DNA from: Pyronema omphalodes
Lineage: Eukaryota > Ascomycota > Pezizomycetes > Pezizales > Pyronemataceae
DNA: 64,000 bases
Assembly (NCBI GenBank): GCA_024516155.1
Contig: JAJJXM010000003.1
Location: 1,054,001 to 1,118,000 of the forward strand
Direction of reading: 5' to 3'
Part shown: piece by piece, positions 54,401-64,000 of the stretch
Layout of the letters: each line of letters starts with the position of its first letter
Position numbering within the stretch: the stretch's first letter is position 1
Notes under the pieces: generated by a model
What the model was told of the DNA's origin: nothing
The model's database searches: none
Seen by the model: the letters and a program-made list of their open reading frames with translations, nothing else
Made by a program: the position numbers and the translations under genes

Positions 54401-56950
54401 GATGTTGTGCCTCCACCAGTTTATTTGCTTTTTTCAATAAATCGGATGGACAGAGAAATAGCAACAACCTGCCAGGTGATCAGAGGGGTGTCAAGTACGT
54501 TTCTTCTTCTGTGTTCAGGCTGGTTACAGTATTTGACAGCTCAGGAGGCAGATATTCAAGGTCTCCAACAAATAATCTATCATCCGGCTTATTGGTGGGT
54601 ACTGTGACAGTAACTTTGAGTGTCAAAAGTTCAACTCCAAGCCCCGTGTCTTTTCCAATGGGTACCAAAGTATCGGAAACGGTATCTTCCGCACTGTATA
54701 TCAGAGCTGTAGTTTTCACCGATCCTGACCATGTTTTGTACCACGGCACTTGATGATACTTCTCCGTGGCATCGCCTCTTTGGTGTTGTGGCGAAGCAAC
54801 CGTACAACGTTGTTTGCATTTTTAATTTCGCCAGTTTTTACAAGATTTTACCAATAAACTTCCAGCCGCAGTGTAAATAGATGTTGTAAATGCTCCGCAT
54901 TGGTGTTTTGGCGGTGAAAACTAGCGATGATGTCCTCGTTATTGGTATTTCGGCGGTAAGAAGACGGTATGCAAGTCTCGGCGTTATGTACCAGGTCCCT
55001 GCGCGTGAGACAAAATTCAACCTCAATGAGTTAATTGATTGTAAATGCGTCTTGGAGAACTTTGACCAATATTTCTTCCCAAATTCTGATGAGGGATCAG
55101 CACTGCGGTACGATAAATCAGAATAGAGGTTTCTAGATCTATGAGAAAACGGAGGTGCACCGAAGATCACCGCGCAGAAAGATTATTCTCACTGAAAAGA
55201 AATGCGACGAACTCATCTTAAAGAAAACGTGTTCCGGCACTGGAATACATAACCAGCCAACAGATACAGTGCATCATTTACGACCAACCGTAGATACATC
55301 CCTCACCGTTAAATTTTATTATTGCGGGGCAAAAAAGCAAACCGAGTCTCCTGTCGGATGATTATCAGCACCAGCACATGTATTATGGACTCTAAGGCAG
55401 GGTTGGGAGGAGGTTGATAGGTATGGCGTGAGGCTCCAATAATGGAAGTATTAAGTACCCCAGATTGCAAACGTTGAGAGATGAGCATAAGCCGTGGTTA
55501 TGACAACTCGACAGCGTCCGACGTCAGACAAACTAAAACTACGTGGTCATGCTTCACGTTGCCCCAAAAAGACAAAAGATGAGATGCACAAACGCGGGGA
55601 AGCATATTATAGCTTGACAATCTAATATGTGTAATATGGGCAAAGAACGGGTCCTGCGGTACGGGAAGAGATCGATGAACTTACGATTAGTTAGGTGTAT
55701 CTCCAACCAAAATCGGTATATCAAAATGCGGAGAAAGGATCGAATGCATGATTTTCTGCTGTGAAATATTTTCAACCCAGCTGGGGTCGATTTTTGCTAT
55801 GTCGCATTTCGGCTCGAGCAAGCGAGGTGCCCTGAGACAAGTTGCAACCTCAAACCTTCAGCCCAGTTTACCAATGGATCACCGGTGGCCCCCTTCGCCT
55901 CCGCCGGTTCACCACGCTGCGAGATAAAACTATAAAAACTTGCTGCAAAGTGATGCAACAGGTATCGACACTAAAGAAACCAGCGCGGGCTCCGCGGATA
56001 AAGCGCTTCTTCTTTTCCTACCAAAGTCCCTTGTGCATCACTGCCCGGCGATCCCGTGGTTGAAATAATTTGCAAATTTCAACCCCAACTGCATACTATA
56101 ACCCGCAAACCAGCTGCTGCAGAAGTACCTTGAAATCTCCGGTGCACAGTTCTGGCCCGGCTAGAATATGAAGTTTAGTTCAGCCTCGAAATTCGAGATG
56201 TAGGCAACAACAACCAGTGGTGGCTTTGTTTGAAATCATGGTCTTCTTGGTAGTGCGATATCTGCGACTTCGGGTGCCGTCGAGACCTCGTAGGCTTTGG
56301 CAAGGCTTGCGGATTTTATGAAGGCTGTGTCAAGTTCTCCTGAGGAATTCTTCAGATGGAATTCATATCCGATCACCGAGCTTGCTAAAGGTGATTGTGA
56401 ACCAATGGTACCTCGTTCCCTCCCGTGGTGGGTATCTTCAATCTCCCAAGATCCCGTTAGGGTCCCGCAATGGTTCGGCACCTGTTCTTTTCTTCGCCTA
56501 ATGCAAACAATTTACAAAGTCTACAAACGTTCCAGACGCCTCTGTTCTTCTTCTCAACCAATAGAAACTTCCGTTTCCTTCCCATTCCCAAGATCTCGGC
56601 GAAAGCGAAGCATAGCGAGAAGAAGTTTGGAAATTACAAGAGGCAGAAAAAGGCGTGTCTAGTAGGTTTGCGTAGCTGAACCGCGTCCTCGGACCCCTTC
56701 TGTGGATCCGGCAAGTTGGCAGGTAATTCTATTCGATTCGCTTGCTGTCTTCTAGCCCGCTGGAGACGGAGTGCGGCGTCCGGTAAAGTGAGATGGTGTT
56801 GTTTTCTGTGCCGTTCATCGTTTTATTCTTCGGCTTAGATATGTATTTGCAAAAAATAAACATGTCGAAATGTGTAGTACATGGCCGTGAAGATTCAGCG
56901 ATGCTTCGGGGTTTCTGGCAGTTCACGCAGCTGCAGTCCAGTCTGCGGGG
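48427..56950. other. 8.5-kb gene-poor region
   Basis: No supported genes. Minus-strand patches at 50088-50291 (ending VVTVETPEDKKV-stop), 50770-51069 and 56236-56481 look more protein-like than their surroundings but match no family I know. An A-rich run lies at 48866-48896. Many frames are open on both strands at the same place (for example 54480-55170), which suggests chance openness. Confidence 0.4.
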
Positions 56951-59837
56951 AAGTGCACAAGCTGTGCAACCGCGCAGTTCTCGCCTCGTGCATCCCTAGT
57001 TCCCAGCAGCTCTCCTCTTCCGCCAAACCCTGAAGCGTAACAAGCGTTCTTCGTTCGCCTGACCGGCAGCTCCCAACTAATCCAGAACAAATCTAGCCCG
57101 ACCAGGCGTCATCTCTGTTACGGACGGTAGGGACTTGTCGCCTGTGCTTTGGTTGCTGTGCCTCATGGCTTGCCCGAGACCTCGAGAAAATTCTGACCGT
57201 GCAGCAGCGTGATGATATGGTATGTTAGCTTTCCCTAACCAGCCTATCTTGAGTCTTTGATATGAGGGGCTTTTGACGAGAGAGACCGGAGGAAACGAGA
57301 GGGGGAGGGGCTGCCATGCCCGGCATCTCGAAGAGGTGGTGATATGGTGCCATAACGTCGAGCTGCAGAGCAAAGTTAGATCATGACTTTGTCGAGCAAA
57401 TTTGGGCCAACACTGAGATAGGATAGGACGACAATGGCTAGGTGGAGGGGTAACCTTGGGCGGATTGTTAGCTATGATTGGTAGCAATTGATGCATCACA
57501 GAAAGCAGACGATCCGGACTGTAGACATGTTTTATGGTTACACCGTATTCACGTCACGGGTCGCTTCGTTGAGATTGTTGCTGCGTCTTGTCGATGTGGA
57601 TCTTTCTAGATTGGTGATGGGAAATAGACAACCGACAAACTTGGTAGATGGAGGTGGAGGTTGGTCGCTGTAGCCCTACTGGAATCTTTGACAGGGCGAA
57701 CTCTCGATTCTCATCAATCAACCACGGTTCTATCTATCCTCCACCTCACACGTGTGCCCATGTGGCTTCCGATATCTCAACCCCGCAATGAGCACTATTA
57801 CTGGTAGCAAATCCTGAATTGCCCTCTGAGCTTTGTTATTCTGGATCTTTTATTGCCTTTGCGCTTGCCCTTTGCTTTGCCTGCTGTTGACTTGTTTCCA
57901 ATTCACCAGTCAGCTGCCGCGGTACTACCCTTTTGAGGACCCTGGTGGCGTAATAGTATAAAACAATTATCTACTAGCCCTGTACAGGTTAGAGCACGGT
58001 TACTGGTTGTTGGGTTCTCGTCGCCTTTGGTAAGGTCTCTTTGCGCGTTGCACGCACGCTGCCCAGCCCAACAACTGCTTGTCCGACAGCCTTTGCCCTT
58101 CTCGACTCGACGGTCCCCTTTGGCGGTGGTCCTGGCGGTAACTGACGAGCTTCCCGTGTGAATCACTTCGAATCCGAGCGTCGAGGGTGATACCAGTTTC
58201 GAAAATCGGGATTCTGTCAGACTGCGGACTTCGATCAGTCAGGTAGCGAACCAACTTCAAGCAAGAGACAGCACAAGGGACACCCTGACAGCCTCCAGTC
58301 ACGCTGAAGTTTGCGAATTGGCGTACGGTTTCCTGTCGAGTACGGGTTCCCTGGTTCAGCAGTTCCCTGGGAATACATAGAAGCCTTTGTTCAAAAGTTT
58401 TTACAGGCGACACCAGGGCTTCCCCAGGTCTTACATACGGTTGCCTCCCGGCCTCGATATCTCACCGCCAATTGGCAGAGGAGCACACGGACAGACCTGA
58501 TATACGTCTTATCCTTTCTTATCCCTATCCAAATCCCCGCATATTATCTGGGAATTATACCCATCAGACAGATGCACACACTCATCAGTACTGGATGCCA
58601 ATACATACCACGAAAACGTCTTGGAACCTGAGTCTGAGTTGATCGTCTACCTTCTGACATTCTTACATCCACACGGCTTCCCGCTGCAAGCCCCGAGAAG
58701 GAAGTTTCAACAGAGAGGGTACAAACCACTGCTACCCCTAATTCTCGAGTTCATGCTCTAGTTCTCCATCCTGAGAATCAGCACGATCTGGGATTTATCA
58801 CCTCCTCTACAACAGGAGCCAAAAGCTACAAAACAAAGGCCAGACTGATAGATATTCCGATACACTGGTCCATACATAGGGTAGTCTCACAGGCCATCCA
58901 TAAACCAAACCAATCTCTCAACCCGCCAATCTTATTCCACCACCTAGTGCTAGAGTCACTCTAACCTCCAGTCACTCTAGACTCTTTCGACGCTCCCTCA
59001 GTAAAGCTAATACGCTAAAGAGAAAATATACTAGACCTCCTGCTCCTCCTTTAGCTAGGCCTAACAGTGGTATCACGCCCCCTCTCATTCTAGTTCATTC
59101 ATCACACCACTGGACGAGGAGACCAACCAACCACCACGATCTGCGAAGTGCAACCTCGACTGACAGACTTGACAGCACCCTTGGGCACCTCACCTACTGC
59201 ACAGCACGGTTTTTTTTTTACTCGAGGAACTGCGACGACTACCGGGCCCAGCTTGTTCAATAAAATAACCAATCCGCTGCAAGCCCGCCTTGGAGGAACG
59301 AATACTGTACGCACAGAGTCACCGCTGCCCCGCCGAAGAAGGGAAACATTACGTTCATTTATTGAAAGAACGCCATCACATCTAAGATCAATAGAGCAGA
59401 TTATACTTCGCAGCTTATTCTACAAATTACGTGTTGCCAGCACATTTTGTTGAGTGTTATCCTCCAATTTACGACCTGACTCGTCTCGACTAGCTGCGGC
59501 TGAACGACAACTGCGCTCCCGAAATTCGAATTTTGCTTCGCGTCGACCGACTACATTTTGCCCTTCCTCCCCTGAGCCCCGCCTCTACCGTCCCGTCCTC
59601 GAAATCGCCGAAATCCACGGGTTTCGTTTCAGCTCAGTTCACGCCAGCTAATAAACAACTCAGCGCGGGTGCAGGCGGATCACGCGGAGGAAATTGTACG
59701 ACTGCGGACCGAGTCCCGAAAAATCTGAGTGTTACCGGTACACGTGGAGGAACATCGGAGAAGCAGCATAAGACAAAGGTGGAGGAGGAGCTTATATGCC
59801 AATGGGTTTCAGAACAAATTTGCTATAACCAGAGACT
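56951..59837 (+). promoter_or_regulatory. Long upstream region and probable leader of the zinc-finger gene
   Basis: About 2.9 kb. From roughly 58900 the sequence becomes C/T-rich with short upstream ATGs (frames at 59148-59453 and 59533-59967), as in long 5' leaders of fungal transcription-factor genes. The frames at 57077-57499, 58000-58413 and 58311-58631 overlap on both strands and lack motifs. I see no separate gene with confidence. Confidence 0.4.
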
Positions 59838-62800
59838 ATGCAGAACCCGCCTTCACAGAGCGCCTATCCCCCCGGGACGCCTCAACAGCAGCAACCCCCG
59901 CCGCAGTACCAGCAGCAGTCGCTACAACCGCCGACATCTCAACAGTTTCAGCAGTCGCAAGATTTAGGAGACGATGAAGAGCGCCGTGGTCGTGATCCAA
60001 GCAGTAGAGAAGACGCAGATGATGGAGCTAGCGACAATGGAGGTGATGACACCGGAGCACAGGGTAATGGAACCACAAGGAAAAGAAGGAGAAGTAGGAA
60101 AGGACTGGATAAAAAATTTGAGTGTGATCACCCTGGTTGTGGGAAGAGTTATAGCAGGGCGGAGCATTTGTATAGGCATCAGTTGAATCGTGAGTCTCAA
60201 CATCTATATTCTCGGGGGTGTGGTAAATTTTCGACACAAACTTTGTGGATAGCCAATTGCGGAGTGTGCGCGGATCTGGAGTAGATCGATTATTTGCATG
60301 CGTTGTGGATTTTTCATGTTGAAACAAAACGACTGACCAGCGTACATAGATCAGCCAAAACAAATTTATCACTGCGACTTCCCCGCCTGTAAACGTTCAT
60401 TCGTTCGACAAGACCTCTGTACGCGGCATAGAGAGCGACACACAAACCGTGGTTCGCATCTTCAGCGAAAAGATAATCTCGAACGAACTAGCATGCATGT
60501 TAAGTCAGAGAATGATATGAATAATCATTCGTTGTCCCCGGAATCGCCGGCGGTAATACCGATGCATAGCATTAAACGGGAAGAGGGAATGCTGCATAAT
60601 ATGAATCATGTGCCTCACATTCAACATGCCCAACATCAGCAGCAACTACAGAACCAAAATCAACATGCGCAACATGCGCAACATGCTCAGCATCCACAGC
60701 AATCTCAGCACCCGCAACACCCACAGCAGACTCAACAAGCTCCGCTAGCCGCACCTCACTCTGGTGGGGGTATGGTCCCGCGGCGGAAGAGCTCGGCTCC
60801 AACCGCAATGTTGGCTAGTGGAGGTCATTTTGCACCACCTGAGACTGGGCCAGAAAACGGTGCAAAATTTCGACGAATAAGCGCCGATTCAGCGCCTGAG
60901 CAACGACGAGCCAGTGTAGCGGATATACCGCACTTATATCCCGGTGGGGGGAAATCGCCTGTAACCAATCCTCAAGGAGCGGTGGTGTTCAATGGCAGAC
61001 AGAGTCCACACTCGACTCCTCAACAGAATGCAAATAATCTTAACACATCAAGTAAGCCTGGTTTCAGTCGCCCAATCCTTCAAACAGTTACTACCCCGAC
61101 ACAGCCTATGCACGGATTGTCTCTACAATCCCCTTATGCCCATAACCACAACCATTCTACAAACAATACACAAAATCAGTTCGGTTCTAATATCGGAACT
61201 ACAGTAGCTCAGGTCCCTTCCACACCAATTTCGGCGCCAGGCCAGCAACAGCAGTTTGCTCCGCAGCAGAGTTATCCGCAGCAGTTTTCGATGCCGCAGA
61301 ATGTTTATCCAAACGTTACTGCTGCGGTAACAACTGCCGGACATTATGCAACTCAAATTGCCACAACTATGTCACTTGATGCGGTTAATATTCCAATGAC
61401 AACTTCGATGGACATAGACCCTATGGCATCAATGTTTACCATCCCAGTTTTTGGCGAAACAGTTGGTCGCTCTCCACAATGGAATCATTTAGCCGGAATG
61501 TCTGGCGAATTTTTGGAAATGTTAATGGCAACGGATTCACAAGCAAACGGACAGCTAGGTCCTGGAGCAACACAATGGGGAATGCCGACCATGTCACAAG
61601 ACCCATATGGAAATCCTATTCAAGGCTTTGGACAAGACCCGTTCAGTTTTGCCCCGGCCATTAGTACACATCCTATGCAAATCAGCACTATAGCCCCACC
61701 AAGCCCACCACAAGAATCGCTACTTTCAGACAACAAACGGCAACAGATCTTATTTGTTCTCGACACCTTTGCTGAATTTCAGGCTCAGTTTCAGGACGGA
61801 ATTTCCAATAGCATTTCATCTGATGATGAGCGACACCCACTATCACTCAGCATGATGCAGACCTTTATCAGCATGTACTGGACGCATTTTCATCCCCAAA
61901 TGCCAATCCTTCATCGTCCAACCTTCTCCGCCGAAAAAACTCCTGATATCCTCCTCCTTTGTATCATCGTAATTGGAGCCAGCCGTGTGGACCCCAAAGC
62001 CGACAAGGAGCTAGCAGCCGCTTCCATGGATATGGCTACCATGGTTGCACGGAACCTAAGGTGGCTTATTTTCGACCAAGAAGATTTCCGTCCTCCAGCA
62101 AAATTGTGGATCTTCCAAGCCCTCCTCCTGCTTGAGACATTTGAGAAGATGTATTCGGACCGCCGTCTACACGAAAGGGCGCATATTCACCACGCTACTA
62201 CCTTAACCCTGATGCGCCGTGGTTCTTCCTTGACTGGCCGTTCCGGTGCTTTCGATTCCCCTCAGTCCGGTCGAGATGCAAAATCATCCTCCTCTGACAA
62301 CTCTATCTCCTTCTCCGGTCAACCAGGCAGTGGAACCGGAAATGCCAGTGATGAAGCCTGGAACCGGTGGATAATGCAAGAAGCAACTAAACGAGTAGCC
62401 TTCGCTGCTTTTGTAATCGATGCAACCCACGCCACTATGTTCGGGCACTCCGCTGTCATGGTAATCCAGGAAATGCAGCTTCAGTTGCCATGCGATGAGA
62501 CCTTGTGGTCCGCTGAGAGCGCAAATAAGGTATTTTCTATACAACAAAGTCTGAATCAGCATAGCATGACGACACCCCCGCTATTCATCCAAGGTCTTCG
62601 CGACACCTTGAACGGAAAGGTTGTCCATACCAATGCATTTGGCCGAAATATCCTCATGGCTGGACTGTTATCTGTGGCCTGGCATTTACAACAAAGAGAC
62701 ATTCAGATCTCGATTGTCTCCGGCACCTCGAGAACATTGGGCACCCGTGAAAAGTGGCGCGCAACTTTAACAAAAGCCTTCGATCACTGGAAGCGGGATT

Positions 62801-63558
62801 TCGACACTTATCTCGATAAACTTCGGCCGCAGCAGTATACCCCTTTCTTCCCTACCACCGATATCGAGCACGAAAACATCTTTGAATCCAGAATAGTCCT
62901 GCATCATCTAGCTCACATTGCTATGCATGTAGATGTCGTGGATTTACAGATTTATGCCGGCGCAAGAAGGTTGTTGGGACGTGCAATTACACCAAAGGAC
63001 GCCAAAACTACTAAGGAAAGGATGGAAGCTTGGGCACAAACGGCACAAGCTAGAGATGCAACCTTCTTTGCTCTTCAATTCCTAGGAAAGGTCCTGTTGC
63101 TGGAGGAGAGAACGGACGTGACAGACCCTGGATATAGCCCAAGCACTCCTGGAAGCCGTACTCTCAGTGTGGGTGGTAGCACAATCAGTGTTCTTTCCTC
63201 CACCACTGGTGTTCCGGTGTACTCTGCTGCCTCTGACCACCTATTGAACCGCCCTTGGGTACTATACTTTGCTTGCCTAGTAGTATGGTCCTATGGCTTC
63301 GCACTAGATGGAAAGGTAGATCCGGGGCTCAAGCCGCAGGGAGATAGAGAGATCTTTAATGATATGAGAGGATTCCTACGCAAAGCTGGAAGTCTACGGG
63401 GACCGTCGGAGTTGCAGAGTTTGAAGGGGCGAAATGCCACGTTAGGATTGCTCCTAACACTACAGGGTATGTTTAGGGAGTGCAGATGGGAGCTCATGAC
63501 GGAGGCGGCAAAGTTATTAGGGAATGCAGTGAAGATTAGTTTGAGAGGACAGGAATAG
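59838..63558 (+). CDS. C2H2 zinc-finger transcription factor with fungal-specific domain
   Basis: A nuclear regulator of 1186 residues (exons 59838-60189 and 60350-63558). A Pro/Gln-rich start is followed by acidic residues and a basic patch RKRRRSRKGLDKK (81-93), a likely nuclear localisation signal. Finger 1 has Cys96, Cys101, His114, His118; finger 2 has Cys126, Cys131, His144, His148, both C-x4-C-x12-H-x3-H. The 160-nt intron splits the codon of His118. A long Gln/His/Pro-rich linker (SQHPQHPQQTQQ) precedes a fungal-specific transcription-factor domain at about 615-850 (MYWTHFHPQMPILHRPTF, ASRVDPKAD, RLHERAHIHHATTLTLMRRG, EATKRVAFAAFVIDATHA). Such C2H2 plus fungal_trans proteins include Klf1- and ADR1-like regulators; the target genes are unknown. 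Confidence 0.93.
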
Positions 63559-64000
63559 AATGGCCCAGCGGTCAGAGATGGAGGGAAGGGGGAGAGGATA
63601 GAGAAGAGAGAGGAGGGGAGGATATACCTAAGGATAGCACGATATACCCAAAGGAAGTACATATTTACGGACTGCAGTGCGGTATGCATATAACGGATTC
63701 AGTTCAACAGTCTCTCTATCATTATTATTTGTTCATTTTTCTCAACTAACTGCAAAATTTCCTTTCCTATTTTATCATCATTAACATATCAGGGGGGGTG
63801 GGGGGGAGTCGGAGTTTTTTTTATTCTTCTGCACATTGCGTATAATTCCCTTTGTATCTTGTTTATTTAGCCGAACGGAGTCTGGACGGCGGTTTGTGGG
63901 TGAGGGGTTTGGGACAGTTTGCGGGTGCTTTTCCTTAATATCTAGTGTTTATTTCCTTTTGTATTCTTCAGCGATGTTGGGAGGTATTTTGTCGATTTTT
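63559..64000. other. 3' flank of the zinc-finger gene
   Basis: Contains GA-rich sequence (63575-63625), a G-rich GGGGGGGTGGGGGG run at 63792-63807 and T-rich tracts. No further gene begins before the window ends. Confidence 0.5.

Noticed and set aside
54480..54749. Minus-strand LLTLKVTVTVPTNKPDDRL as a possible carbohydrate-binding module
   Set aside because: Only a short Thr/Val-rich stretch resembles the family, key aromatic residues are missing, and the opposite strand is equally open.
56297..56662. 121-codon frame beginning MARLADFMKAV as a gene
   Set aside because: It has no family motif, its 3' half becomes Arg/Ser-biased random-like sequence, and an opposite-strand frame covers its 5' half.
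33000..56950. RIP-inactivated retrotransposon graveyard
   Set aside because: By eye the sequence lacks the strong AT excess and TpA enrichment that RIP produces. A numerical index would be needed to settle this.

Overview
The window is nuclear DNA from a filamentous ascomycete (Pezizomycotina). The evidence is short GT-AG introns of 48-390 nt with CTAAC/CTGAC-like branch sites, a dispersed 5S rRNA gene, intron-containing tRNAs, a secreted pectate lyase with a Kex2-type pro-site, and a C2H2/fungal-specific transcription factor. I cannot fix the class; nothing points to a yeast, an animal or a plant.

Layout. (1) 0.4-1.3 kb: two identical U6 snRNA genes facing each other in a perfect 148-bp inverted repeat, each with an external B box just past its terminator. 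(2) 1.3-8.9 kb: a decayed coding-like patch, a PL1 pectate lyase, an MDR alcohol dehydrogenase/quinone-reductase-like enzyme, a 5S rRNA gene and tRNA-Leu(CAA). (3) 8.9-12 kb: intergenic, with one candidate small two-helix membrane protein. (4) 12-18.8 kb: ordinary gene-dense DNA with a long cyclophilin carrying an Arg/Ser-rich tail, an F-box protein, a mitochondrial GatB/YqeY (Aim41-like) protein and a Yip1-family Golgi membrane protein. (5) 18.8-28.9 kb: the ESCRT-associated gene bro1 and a nitrilase-family amidohydrolase, with the spaces on both sides of bro1 filled by a patchwork of different short tandem repeats. (6) 28.9-59.8 kb: a long gene-poor stretch. It holds a 1.8-kb hAT-derived palindrome (30.7-32.6 kb), a complete six-exon LaeA-like methyltransferase that no single open frame reveals (37.1-38.6 kb), and tRNA-Phe(GAA) at 48.3 kb. 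The rest has no gene I can support. (7) 59.8-63.6 kb: a 1186-residue C2H2 zinc-finger transcription factor.

The genes do not form one pathway. The conserved housekeeping genes (U6, tRNAs, 5S, cyclophilin, YIP, BRO1, AIM41) lie in compact neighbourhoods, while the 29-57 kb block looks like accessory, transposon-affected sequence. The methyltransferase in that block belongs to a family that includes secondary-metabolism and chromatin regulators, but I see no biosynthetic core enzyme beside it. All spliced models were assembled by eye from splice signals and protein continuity. No alignment or RNA evidence was available.
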